DNA of 64,000 bases from Melanocharis versteri (taxonomy: Eukaryota; Chordata; Aves; Passeriformes; Melanocharitidae). Position numbers and translations under genes: made by a program. Below, piece by piece: positions 50,489-62,307 of this stretch (within the stretch, counting starts at the first letter, position 1; every line of letters starts with the position of its first letter). The DNA lies in the NCBI GenBank assembly GCA_013397845.1, contig VZTG01001074.1:124001-188000 (forward strand), given 5' to 3'. Below the pieces are notes generated by a model, which worked only from the letters and a program-made list of their open reading frames with translations, did no database searches and had not been told where the DNA came from.

Positions 50489-51605
50489 AAATATGAGCAC
50501 ATCTTTTAAAAAGTTTGAAGGGGGAAAAAGGAATAAAGAAAGAAATCAAATTAAGATCCCGCTGATACTGAGTTTATGTTAATTTGTATGTTTTACTTGA
50601 GTCGGAATCAGCAAGATTTATTTTTGGAACAGTTGGAGCCTTTCAGACATTTTATCTCTCTCTTGCTGGGTGATACCACACGAGAGCCACGTGCAGTGAG
50701 CTCGGGCACCTGGAGGGCTGGAGAGGACAGTGCTGCAGTCCCAGGGGTGGGAGTGCTGTGCTCTGGGAACCAAACCTTGCAGCCCTGGCAGCAGCACTGC
50801 GCGCCCAGGAAGCACGAGACACCACTCGCCACCTTCTGCACTCGTGCAAAGCGTTCAGAGAAATCCAGCAAGCCTCCCGGGGAAAAGCAGGTTCTGACCA
50901 CGTTTCCTGGGGCTCCAAGCTGAGTTCCAACAGCCCTGTTACCTCAGGAATCTCCTCTGTCAGAGGGGAATTCCCATCCATCCACACAGAGGCCACTAAG
51001 CACCTGGAAACAGCCACATCCAGTCCAAGCCCCTCTGCTGACAAAGCCAGTCCTGGAAGGGCTTTGCACCAGGCCTCAGGAAAGCTATCATGGGTAAAGG
51101 CATTTAAAAACATGGAGATAATATGAACCGAAAAGCAGATTAAACAGCAACATTTCTAGATTGAATTTAAGATTTCAAACAAGCGTTAAAATATTTGTTT
51201 TACTAATGATCCAGATATATAAACTGCACATTAGAGAAGTCATAATATGTCCATGACTTAAAACCCAGTTCTTGAAAACTTTAGGCAATGATGGCAGTTA
51301 ATATCCACTAATGGCTAATTTTAAATAGACTTCTTCTTTTTTTTTTTTAATAGATCTTAAATTATGGGAGACACTATATTTTATAAAACAAAGTGGTTGC
51401 AGGATTTCACAATTTTTTGAAAATGTGTTTTGGAGCAGCCACTGACAGATCTTCCTTTGCCATAGGAAAGGTTACCACAGCTTTGTGAAACAATCTTTGC
51501 TACCAACATAAATGTCCATATAACTGCATAAAATGTGACTGTCACAAGGCATTTGTCTGCAAAGAGGACAACCAGGATTCCCCTTCCTTGGAAAGGAGAT
51601 GTTTC

Positions 51606-51648
51606 AGAAGTTTTTTTAGAAGTTTTTTAGAAGTTTTTTAGAAGTTTT
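51606..51648. repeat. Short tandem repeat, AGAAG plus T-run, four units
   Basis: Four successive units of AGAAG followed by 7, 6, 6 and 4 T bases (units starting at 51606, 51618, 51629 and 51640). A small, probably length-variable array. Confidence 0.9.
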
Positions 51649-52498
51649 ACTGCTCATTTTGATGACACATAACAAGGCCCACACTCAGTACAATATACTC
51701 AGTTTCCAAAACCTAGTTTTCACTAAATCCAAGACCAAAACACACATAACCCCGACATTCAATTGTGATTCATAGTCAGTGTTAGATTTCATTAGATTAT
51801 CTCTAAATTTCATTATGATTGTACATTTATTTGAGGTCAACTTTGACAAACTACGATTAAGCCAGCAAAATCTAGTTCGCTCCAAGAAATTGGTTTTACT
51901 ACTACACATGGGTGATTTCTTAATATAAATCTTTTAGGTTTTATTTCTCTTAATACCACTACTTGCTTCTGCATTAAGCTTCTCCTGTCTTTCTGCTGTT
52001 GAGTCAACAGGAGCCTCAAGATTTTTTTCCGTTGAAAAAATATGGCACATGAAAGTAGTTTAATCAGGTCCTAGTTATTTTCAGGAAATACTCAAAAAGA
52101 GTGATTAGAAGCTTAGTGTGGTTTGCCAGATTACCTAGGTATTTTTATGTTTAAATCATGTTGGTGCATTTTCCTACATTAACAACCTAATACAAATTAA
52201 TGAGGCACTCTAAATACCACTCAATGCAATACTCTTCTTTTGCTTAATTGCATATAATCTCAGTTTAGTTCAGGATAATACTAGCTGCAAACAATTAAAT
52301 ACAATGGTAAAGCAGTTCATCAAACTTAAGGAAGATCCATGCCAAGTATTCAGACCTCTTTCCCCTGAGGTTAGAAGTTTAAGATCAGAATAATACTGAA
52401 TCATATCCCTACTTGTAGCCCCATTATCTTTTCCTTCCTTAGTTCTTAGACAAAAATTGATGAAGAAGCCTAACCTCTAGATTTTTATCAGGCAGTAT

Positions 52499-52585
52499 GA
52501 ACAGATCCATCACTTGGTATAAATCCACATTGTTTCCCCGAAGTCAATGCAGTTGTATTAATTTACTTGAGTCAAGGTCTGGGCC
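52499..52585. mobile_element. Palindromic MITE-type repeat remnant, both arms
   Basis: Best-preserved copy here of the ancient palindromic type. The left arm reads AGATCCATCACTTGGTATAA then ATCCACATTG. The centre is CCCCGAAGTCAATGCAGTTG, and the right arm runs through TATTAATTTACTTGAGTCAA to GGTCTGGGCC. The left arm and the reverse complement of the right arm share GATCC/GACC, the CACTTGGTATAAAT/CTCAAGTAAATTAAT pattern and CATTG. The remembered consensus is GGCCAGATCCTCAGCTGGTG, TAAAT, a GAAGTCAATGG centre and its mirror image. These are non-autonomous DNA-transposon relics shared across amniotes. Confidence 0.5.
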
Positions 52586-52649
52586 ACTGCTTTTATCTAT
52601 TCAAAGCTACAAGTACCAGATAACAATCACTCGGGGATTTTTTTTTTTT

Positions 52650-55600
52650 GTTCCAAAACAGAATCAGCACATCAAATGCCTGTTTGATCTTGAACAGATT
52701 TTACATGTTTTATTGGCATAATAATTTGATACTATTGAAAACACTGGTTGTATATAAGCTTTCATTTTTTCCCCCTCTAATTCACCTGTGCTACAGAAGT
52801 GCATAGTATGTAGTTATAGATCTATAAATAATTAAAATCTAAGAGGGTTGTTGGGAAAATTGTCTCAACTGATCATTAGCCATATTTCACCTGTCTAGAC
52901 ATATTTGCATAGCATTTATCCCCCTCTTTAAAAGGGGCCATAGATTATACAAATCACAGGTGCCAAATGAGGATGGAGTAGAAGCCCCTTTCTCAAATCA
53001 GACACAAGCTCTAACAAGAGCCACCAGCCTCAAATCGCTTAAGTGCTTTCACAAACTTCTCACAGCCTCTTGTCTCATGCCATCCAGAACACATCTCATT
53101 TCCACTTGACACAGGCCCCCATCTTTCTCATCTACCAACAGCATTGATTTCCACAAACATCTCTGCTGATTAGGACGAGGAGATTTGAAGGAAGGCTTTA
53201 GGAAAGGCTTTAGGTGGTTAGCAAACACCTAGAGACTGTCACAACATGTCCATGTATTCTTCAAGGATCCTTCTCCACAGAAGCCATTTTATACAAGCAG
53301 ACTTAATGGAGTGAAAATACTGCCTTTGCCAGTGGGTACAACCAAGAGCAGCCTGAAAATGAATATACAAAGTACACAAAAAAATCCTTCCTCTCGCAAT
53401 AACTCATTTTACCAGTTATTTAAGAGATTTAAAAATTTGCTTACAGGTTATCTATGGCAACAGCTCAGGGTCTTAATGATCAAGGTAAATAGTTCTTGAT
53501 ATCATCTTCCTCCAGTGCAGAACTCATTCCCACCACAGCTAAAAAAGCTTGCACATCAGCTTACTTGGTTTACACCCCCTCTGCAGTAGATAGCTCACTG
53601 CAGCTGAAGCCAGCCCCATCCTCCCACATCCCACGCCCTGGCAGCACTTCTGGTGGTAGCTGACACCTGTGGTGGATGTGGAGTTCAAGGAGGGCATTAA
53701 CCCCTCCTGTGCTGGTGATCTAGCCTCGGATTATAACACCTCACCACAGCCTTCAGCACGCACAACCATCCCACTGAAAGCAGCCTGTTCCTCATTAGCA
53801 ATTTCACAGAGTCCGAAAATAATGATGTGACAACAAACTCAACAAAATTTGCTCTAGGGCACAACAAGAAATAGACAAGATTTCCATATTTTTGGAGGAC
53901 AATTTACTGTACTTGAAAGAGATAAATTCTTTCTGTTTACATTAACCGCCTCACTATTTGGTCCAATTATTCTGACTACTTCAGCAATCATGTTATGCTT
54001 GTTCAAGAAGAAAGAAATAACAACAGCTTATCTTGTTGAGAGCAAAGAACAAACAGTAAAAAATCAGTGGATGCACTTAAGCACTACAGTTGTTGCTATT
54101 GTGCTAAAGAGATGATTCATGTTCTCATAGCAACTAGGGTGAAAGAAAAACGTTCTTCTGAAAAGGATTCTGTTGTAGTGGTTAAAGAACTCTTGAATAA
54201 TCAAGCCAAATGGAGAGGGGGAAAAAGCACTTCCCTATAAAACGATGTGCACTGAACTCAAGGACATGTTGATCTTTATATTATATCGATCGCCATACGT
54301 ATCTCAGCTAATAATCTGCCACTGTGGTATGGTATGGAGTGAAGACAAAAAAGGACAGCATCAAATCTCAGAAAGCACTCTAAATAAGGTGAACCTTCCA
54401 GCCAACAGCTGCGGTAACCGAATGTTTGTTGAGGCTTGCTACAGGAGGAATCTGTATCAGATATTCAAACCCAAATGCTCCTCAGTCAAAACCATTCATA
54501 CAAATGATCAGTACCAGCTCCTTACAAACTGCCCCATACATTTTGCATTCACATGGCTAACTGGCCACAAACAGCAAGCACCAAATCTTTTCTGGCATTG
54601 CTGTCACGCCACGCTCATGTGTCATTTCGCTCTCGCTGGATGCACATCACAGTCACAGCACATCGCAGGGAGCTGGCAGGAGTGACAGAGAAGTTCGAGT
54701 GGACCGTGGTCACGTTCAGCTGACTTCATGGTTTCAGTGCACTGTGATCTTGTCCTCACCCATTGAGGTTTACACTGTTATCACAGTCAAAACAGATCAC
54801 AGTTTGCTAGCGCATCACTGTCATGTTTTATTCATGCTGAATGTGCTCTATTTTTTCCTCCCATCCATTCATGGCACAATGGCTTTCATAAAGCACTTGG
54901 GAAGTGGCTGCAGGCATGGAGGGCAGGCTTGTCCTTGACCTGTGTTTTAACGCTCTCCTTTGCGGCAAGCTTTAGTTTCAAATAATGGCCAGGTTGTGGA
55001 ATTAGGAATCAATATTCAGAAACACTGGCAAGAGAGAGGGGGTTTAATTTCCTGATACATGTCAGCATGGCAGCAAGTTAGACCTAGACCAGGTAGCATC
55101 AGTTACCAGCACTACCTTCAGGGGCTGCTCCGAGGATGAACTTCCTGAGAAAGGATAAATGCATTTGCAGTCAGCTGCATTTCCCCGGCTTTACTCTCTT
55201 TTCCTCTCTCACTGTCTTCCTCTCCCTCATCACCCTCTTGTTCTTGATTGACTCATTGTCCCTTCTCCATCTAAAGGAGACTCAGCTGTCCCCAGTCCCC
55301 TGAGTCAGAGCAGGAATCCCTGCTGCTGGCAGGACCAGCTCAGCCTTGCTGGCCAGAGCCTCTTTGGATGACAGAGAGCCATGGTAGCCACAGGTAATTG
55401 TATTAAGTCTCTTGAACTGAGAGCTGGGCAAAGAATTACTGTAAAAATTCAGAGAATCCCATCCAAATGAGGGGATCCCAAAAATATGCCTTTTAATCTT
55501 ACCAAGGTATGTTCCGTGTTATCCCTGCGAGGGAGTATTCAGCTGGTGGCCAACAGCTGGCTGCAAGATGGGCTGCAGCCTTCAATGTTCATTTCCTCTG

Positions 55601-56080
55601 CAAATTCGTGTTGCAATTCTGCAGCCACAGAGAGCTCTGTAAGTGACCTTTAATTAATAGTTTCATCCATGTAACACTCAGAGTGTCTACCCCGTTAATA
55701 ATTACTATTTTGAAACTAAAGCCATATTGGTACATCCTCTTAACAGCTTTTGCAGCAAGTTTTGACAGCTTTATACAGGGGAGTGGGGTAGTAGCAAGAT
55801 ATCTATCAAGATATCATTACACCGTTTCCTTAAGCTTACCCAAAGCTTTTTAGGAACCTTTTGGAACACCCTAAGGTTTCACCACCCTCTCTCTCCATCA
55901 GTTGGGATTTTGGCAGCGAAGCAGAGCTGGGTGTCAAAGAGCACGGGGAGATGCTGGACTGACTCAGACACCGTTCCCACCGGAACAAAGCTGCTGTGGC
56001 TGCTGCAGAGTCCTGCTGGCACAGCACAACTGCAAGCTCAGCACCGAGCCCTGGAGCTCGTGGTGTGTGTGCTACAGAGA
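52650..56080. other. Non-genic stretch
   Basis: No gene is recognised. An inverted POU octamer ATTTGCAT lies at 52903-52910. A near-duplicate GGCTTTAGGAAAGGCTTTAGG occurs near 53194. A 146-codon open stretch (54245-54685, plus) is Cys/His-rich but has no ordered zinc-finger spacing or known domain and no splice framing. A T12 tract lies at 52638-52649 just left of the stretch. Confidence 0.5.
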
Positions 56081-56089
56081 TCTTCCCTG

Positions 56090-56300
56090 GATGTGATCCC
56101 TGCCCCGGCTGTTCACTGAGCATTTCTGAGACAATGATTCGAGCACGTGCCTCCTTCAGAGTTTTCAAGGTACCCAGAGATGTATCTAAACAGACATGCA
56201 AATTAAAGCACTGCCTCGTTAAGCAAATAGGTTTGAATTTCATTGAGGCTATTACATTTTTTAAATATTTACAAAATATGTAAATATCTAATTAAGAAAT
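56090..56300. promoter_or_regulatory. Candidate conserved noncoding element
   Basis: Repeat-free block that turns from mixed to AT-rich. It carries the octamer ATGCAAAT running into AATTAAAG (56196-56208, POU plus homeodomain type), ACAATGATT (SOX-like) near 56132 and AAATATCTAATTAAG near 56283. Motif-based inference only. Confidence 0.22.
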
Positions 56301-56309
56301 ATTCCTCTG

Positions 56310-59300
56310 CTCCATTTAAGGGTCATGTTGCAACAACTAAAATAACTTTCTGTGGACCAGGTATCCACACCCTGAAAATCTGACCCATAACAAGATTAAT
56401 CTTTCCCTTACATTTGGCAGCTTAGTCCATCTTTTAGTTTCTTTGTGCTAGCTAACAACTCCACCAGTAAACGTTACTCTAAAATTGCACTGAGGATGTG
56501 TTTGTTGCTGTGTGACCTGTGCAGAGGTGGGAGCATTTCTGACATGAACTTTTCTCTACTCCTGCAGAGTCTGGGAGCTCATACCCATTTGAAGTTCTCA
56601 AGGCACTTTTCCCCATACTCAAGCATTTCAGAAACAGGCCAAAATGTCTTCTAGCTAATTTTCGTTTCCAGAAAAGTTAAGCTGCACGCATATGGCTCTA
56701 TTATGATTAAATGATGCAGATCTAAGTACTCTGAGTTTACAAAGAGAAAATGGTTATGAAGTGACTGTTTTCACTAGCTCTCTTTGTGTGCTTAGAACAC
56801 AATTAACTGGAGGACAGGCTTGCCCTGGCACAAGTCAAAAACTATTTAAACAGAGATCTTTCAAATTAAATGTTTGAGAGCCTGCTTGCAGGTTTTATGG
56901 ATTTCAGGAGGGCAGATTCACATGGCAGAGTATGGGAACAACACAAGAAATGCCCGTTTCTTGCAGTGCCTCTCTTGCTTGCCCACTCCTGAAGAATTAC
57001 AGAAGACGACTCAAGGCTGAGGGCATTCTGCAATGTAATTTATGGTGTCAGTGTCACTTCTTGACACAATAAAGAGGGGCTAAAACACTATGGTTGGGTC
57101 TGCAGGAAAGGAATCATCTCCAGTAACAGCAAGCTGGGTGGCTGGGCCCGTCCAGCCTGGCTGTTCCTCTGCGGGTCAGATGGGTGACCCCATATGGATC
57201 ACTGCTATACTGCCAGCTCACCTCAGCCCCAGGGGGGTTGCAGCCCCAAATCACCGTGCTGTGGTGAATACCAGCCTCACTACCACCTTCCTGTGACAGC
57301 TTGGCTTGATCTTGAAATGTACTTTACCCTGCAAAAGAGTTTGCTCCGGGAGACTGAGACATTTGGTCGTGGTATGACATTGAGCCCAGCATGGAAAGAA
57401 GCTCCATCTTCTTCCTTTATCACACCAAGTTGATGGAGTTTAGCTCACTTGGACCTAAATTTTCCACTGCCAACAGTGCAGTACTTATTAAACCAGCAGC
57501 AATTTCCTAGCATGCATTGTACTGTAGTTTAAAACAGGCTTTTGTCAGCGTTAGCATCAGTATATTACAGTGCCTGCCACCCTCCATGCCAAGCTAAGCC
57601 AAGGGACACAATTTTCCTGGAGACTCCAATGTTCAAGGGATTTCTCAAGTTGAATTTACTGAGAACTGACATAAATTATCCTGGATGGCTTCTAGAGGCA
57701 GCAAATGCCTTGACAGCAGTGGCCCTTTTTGCCTAGAAGATGAATTCTCAAATGCTCAGTTTGAGTCAGATCCGCTACCACGGTGGCACCACTAGGAAAG
57801 CAAAAGTTGAAGCTTGATAGCAAACATGCCCTGTACTTTTTTTCATGTTACTTTATTTCATTCTTTCTCTGAGCGTGCAAAGTTATTAATGTTGTGGTAG
57901 GGATATGATCCAAGTCAAGGTGAATAAGGGCAGCTGCTGCTGAAACAAGTGGTTCCCAGGCCTCCAACATGTTCACACCACTACCTCTGTGCACAGAAAA
58001 AAAAACCAGCCAAACCAAAAAACCAATCAAAATCTAAAATTCCACAGTTAGAGGTCAACCACACCAGTCTCCTGATATATCACACTACCCAGCCAGACGA
58101 ACACTAGTGTCTGATCCAAGGGATGCAGAAATGTGTTTGTGGGGGCTAGCAACGAGTCTTTTCTCCTCAAGAGTTGTGGTGTAAAAAAAAATTAAATGTT
58201 AGCTTGTACACAGCAGACCTTCCTAGCATACTCTACTGGAAGAAGGCCTCAATTAGCCTTACTAAGACTAATTTCTCAGAGAATTCACCTCTGTCCCCCT
58301 TTTCCTCCAGAACAACCTTGAAATCACTGCCGAAACGCCTTTGGCAGAAAGGAGTCACATTTCTGCTTGGCTGCCTCAGGTCAGATCTTGAGTGGCATGG
58401 ATTACATGGAGTCCAGTCAGGAAACGCAGGGATCTTCTGCTTTAGCCAGATACATCCAGACCTGGAGGTCTGCTACAGCTGTGTCGGCAATTCAGCGAGT
58501 GGCAGTGCCAGAAATTAAATACAATATCGCTTTTTTTGGCTGCCAAAGTAGCTCTAAGGAACCATTTACACTGAGTACTGCAGAGTCCAAAATGTGGGAG
58601 GTATTGCCCAGAATGCAAGTGAAAATGTGACTTTAGAACGGCACATTGGCAGCCAGCCTTCCCACTGCAAACAAAAGAAGGCCAAGACCATTCCCAGGAT
58701 GAAGCAAGGAGGGTTGATTCCCCACCAGTGTTAGCAAAACCTGAAAGAAAACCAATCACCACACCATGACCCAGGAACAGCATGGCCATAATGAGATGCG
58801 CTGTCCTTCTCAGAGCTTTGGGCTGACAAAAATTTACACAAAGTGGACATCTGGAAAGCCATCCATCTCTTGTAAATGGGGTACCACTCATGCATTAGCT
58901 GCTGTAGATATACTTCATGTTTGAGCCACAGTGAGCCAGGTCTTTGTTTCATCACAAGTTCCTCTTAGGCCAACACAAAACCACCAGGAGCAAATGAATG
59001 ATTCCCACAAACTATGATTTAGCTTTCAGTCAGTCCCTTTAGGGATCTATTTGTTTTCCACCCATTTTCTCTTTCCCATGGTTTTCACTTGGATCACTTC
59101 AGTCTTTAAAGATGGTTTGCATAGTGTGAGAAATATACTTCTTACAAAATCAGGCTTCTCCTTTCTCCAAGCACTGCTTTTCTTTGGACATCATTTGGAC
59201 AGATTTGTACTATTTCTCATAGCTATTTCCGTTCCTCTGCAAGTTACTCTTTAGCAGAAGTATTATCCCAAAATGCTCTCAAGTCCAGTAGGATTATCTG

Positions 59301-60600
59301 GTGGGTACAATACTACTTACCAAGGCATCTCAATCCACTTTTATGAAGTATGAAAATGTCCAGAAGCCTCACTCAGGGGAAAGGTATCGTTACATTTTCT
59401 ATTGCTGAGAAAACAGCACTGCCTTGCTCTTCCACACATTCAAAAAAAGTAAGAGGGAAGAACATCAGACCAATTTTCCCTTCTATTTCTTAAAGGCTAA
59501 AACAGCTTCTACCAGATATACTTGCAGAACTGGAGGAGTATTTCTCAGCAAAAAAAGCAAACTATCTGGTGCATTTACTGCTGGGCATCCTGAACAGAGT
59601 TACCTTGCTAAAACTGCACCTTGGTATTCCCATTTGCTAAACACACAGAAAGTTCCTTCTGCTCACCTTTGTGTCCCATTCATAAGTGAACTGCTAAGCA
59701 ACTCTCCATTCCAAGCTGTCTCCCTGACTAATAAGTTCTTTTATTGACAGCTTGCCAGCAACAGCCCTAAAGTCAGCCTGAGAACATAAATACAGCCTCT
59801 TGAGCTTGCTTCAGTGTGTTAGAGGACGCTTTCAGTAATGTCGACAAAGCTTTAATGGTGTGAACTCGGAGTTCGAGTACTACTGAGCACTCCAGCGATC
59901 AACACCCACAGAACATTCAGAGAGTTTCGTTCCAAAAGTATTTTAGGAACCCTTGAAATCAGAGGCTTTCTCTCTGCTCTGCAAGAGCTCATTTTGGAAA
60001 ACAATTTAGGCCATTTTTAGCTACAGAAATGTTGAGATAACCCTGCTCGTGGTGTCATTCTCCTGTTGCCTTTGTTTCCACAAAGTCACACTTTCAAGCT
60101 GCCTGCCTTTGCTGTCCAGAGGGGCTTGTCATTCCAAAAGACCTCTGAACCACCATTAACATATAGCAAAAGCAACGTTTCCCATTCCAGCTCCATCCTG
60201 AGCAGCTCAAGAGATGGAACACATCTCACCAGCCTCGCTGCCTGCTGGGTGTTGTTATCCTTTGACTAAATCTAGAGAAGGCTCGAGGCTGCTCCAGCTC
60301 GTGGGGTGAAACGTGATCCCACACAGCTCATGGAGCGCTCGGACAGCTTCCCTTTGACCTCTCCATGCTTGTGAACACAGCTCATGAAAACCCCTGGGTC
60401 ACAGCAAGGAGTCCTGAACTTCTTTACCTCATACTCTTCCACCATATAAAGCAATAAACTGTTTTGGAAAATTACTGCCTTGTGTCCCATTCTTGCTTTA
60501 AAGTGTCTGTCGTCTCCTTTTACACTGGCTTTGAGCGCATGTGCTGCAGCACAGAGCCAGCACAGAGGCCCTGCTCACTCCCTGTCCCAGCTCACACAAA
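56310..60600. other. Non-genic stretch
   Basis: No gene, RNA or clear transposon is recognised. Open stretches reach 149 codons (58442-58891, minus) with competing frames on the other strand and no family resemblance. Confidence 0.5.
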
Positions 60601-60612
60601 CTTCGGGCTTTA

Positions 60613-60895
60613 GGGCTTGTCCACAGACAAACGTTTTGCTGGTTTAACAGTTTTCAAATTATCTAAAGCAGCGCAAAAGCCTGCATGGAGGAAAGGCTAC
60701 TGGTTTGCGACCATCCTATACACAAATTAGACAATTACGGGTTGATGCAGCTATTATGGTAACTTCCTGATTTAAACTAATTTGATGTAAGCTGGTTATA
60801 AACCAATTTAAGTGTGTCCAATCAGAGACATACACTGGTTCAGCTAAATGGATTTTGCAGCTGAACTGATGCTACTATTGTGCATGGACAAGCCC
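60613..60895. mobile_element. Non-autonomous DNA transposon (MITE) remnant with inverted ends
   Basis: The left end GGGCTTGTCC (60613-60622) and right end GGACAAGCCC (60886-60895) are perfect 10-bp inverted repeats. Similarity continues less exactly inward (ACAGACAAAC against ATGCACAATA read from the other end). Inside, the left half reads TTTTGCTGGTTTAACAG then AAAGCAGCGCAAAAGCCTG; the right half holds GGTTATAAACCAATTTAAGT and ACTGGTTCAGCTAAAT. This pattern matches my memory of an old amniote MITE starting GGGCTTGTCTACAC. At 283 bp with no coding capacity it would have been mobilised in trans. No clear target-site duplication survives (TTA on the left, CCA on the right), so hAT or PIF/Harbinger origin cannot be decided. 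Confidence 0.65.
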
Positions 60896-61650
60896 CCAGG
60901 CTTGCACAGCCTGTTTCTCCACTGCTTCTGTCTGCTTTCATTTACACCAGGACTGTAAACGTTCCCAGCTCTTGGCAGTACAGCTGAATGCCCACGCAGA
61001 ACAAGTGGAATGTTAGTACAAACCCAGAATTTTTTCGTTTCCCTGTTCCCAAAGAAGAAAAACATTAGTATTTTATCACGCAGTGTATAACTCTCACTGA
61101 CGAGCTCCCTGCAGACAGCAGGCAGGCATAAGAACCGTCACAGGAATGAAAACACAGTCTTATGTTCCAGTGGCAAAAGATTCTCATGGCAGCCACAAAG
61201 CCCAGCATACCTCTGGACTAATTCTAAAGGAAGTGGAGGAGTTACCCTCAGGTGAAGCCAGTGAAAATGAGCAGAATTAGGTGCAGTGCCTGCAAGTGCT
61301 CCTGGAGAGCAGGAGAGCCATTCCCTGGCCCCGTGGCAGCACAGAGGTACCACAGGGAAAGGGGCAGCAGGAAGGCTGGTGCACAAAGGTACCTTGCAAT
61401 GACTTCCACTTGCTCTCCAGCTCTCACTGGGAGTTTTGTGTCTGTGCAATGAGTGCAGGGTGTCCCTGCATGGTGCTGCTCTGGTCCCAGCTCTTCACCC
61501 AAGCCTCAGTGACCCTGTCCTGGAGCCCCGCTGGAGCATGGTGCATTTCCCGGCTCGTCAGGTTCTTCCTGGTCTTATTTTTCATGGTGGTGGCATCTCC
61601 CCAGGCCACATTTCCTTCTGACCTATGCAACATGGCTCATCATTATTCAT

Positions 61651-61675
61651 CCCCCCTGCCCCGTCCCCCCACCCC
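61651..61675 (-). other. Strong G-quadruplex motif on the minus strand
   Basis: On the plus strand C runs of 6, 4, 6 and 4 bases are separated by TG, GT and A. Read on the minus strand this gives four G runs of at least four with loops of one or two bases, well inside the usual quadruplex rule (four runs of three or more, loops of one to seven). The surroundings are not a promoter by any other sign. It could affect replication or sequencing coverage locally. Confidence 0.85.
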
Positions 61676-62130
61676 TCAAAAAACCACCTGCTTCTATTAA
61701 TAAGAGTAGATTTATTTTGGGAGTAAAGACCCAGATGACAATACCCTGCCTTTCCTGTCCATTGAAATCCCAATGATCCAATCCAATACATGAAATTCAG
61801 ACAAGTTTGAAGTGACCACAAGACCTCATCCTTAAAAATATTTCACTCCCTGTAAAAATGTGGGGAAACCCCAGTATTTTTATTGTAATTGAATGGTGCT
61901 CTGAATTGCATTTTTAGTTTTTCCATAAAAAAAATCAAAGCCATTTTCATCAGAACATTCTAAGAATTTCCTCATCAAAGTTCCGCATGGCTGAAAAGGC
62001 ATTTTTCATCCAAAACCAAACATTTTGCAAAAATATTTCAACCAGTTTTAATAGTAATGCAATTTTAGAGTGCACAGATATAGGACCAACATAATGATAT
62101 ATTAGAATGTTGAGCTATCACTGGTCTGTG

Positions 62131-62160
62131 ATACTACAATCTCTTAAAAGCTTGTAGTAT
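62131..62160. repeat. Short hairpin
   Basis: ATACTACAA (62131-62139) and TTGTAGTAT (62152-62160) are exact reverse complements around a 12-base loop. A second small dyad, TATCAC/GTGATA, lies immediately upstream and overlaps the left arm. Too short for a microRNA precursor. Confidence 0.6.
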
Positions 62161-62289
62161 TTTAATAAGAAGTGAGGCCCAATTCAAAGCAAAGAGAAAA
62201 CCCTTAAGCTCAGAGTAGACATATATAAACTGACAAGCTGACTATATTATCTAAACTGCTGGTTTATAGCTGTATTATGCACTCAATCT

Positions 62290-62307
62290 AAAAAAAAAAA
62301 AAAAAAA
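62290..62307. repeat. A18 homopolymer
   Basis: Simple A tract with no recognised retroposon body upstream. Confidence 0.85.

Larger units (their letters stand above)
47260..52490. other. Non-genic stretch
   Basis: No gene is recognised over about 5.2 kb. The 48540-48900 part is unique AT-rich DNA of conserved-element type. The 50690-51090 part is GC-richer and open in several frames on both strands (up to 153 codons, 50652-51113 minus) without a recognisable domain. Tandem duplications at 50445 and 51606 are listed separately. A short A11 tract lies near 48150 and a T12 tract at 51337-51348. Confidence 0.5.

Noticed and set aside
50652..51113. 153-codon open stretch, minus strand
   Set aside because: GC-rich region with overlapping open frames on both strands and no domain.
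54245..54685. 146-codon Cys/His-rich open stretch, plus strand
   Set aside because: Cys and His residues are not in zinc-finger spacing; no known domain and no splice sites framing it.
58442..58891. 149-codon open stretch, minus strand, with paired plus-strand frames
   Set aside because: No conserved domain or splice framing.
59860..59900. GTTCGAGTACTACTGAGC as a tRNA T-arm
   Set aside because: No A box, acceptor stem or anticodon arm can be placed around it.
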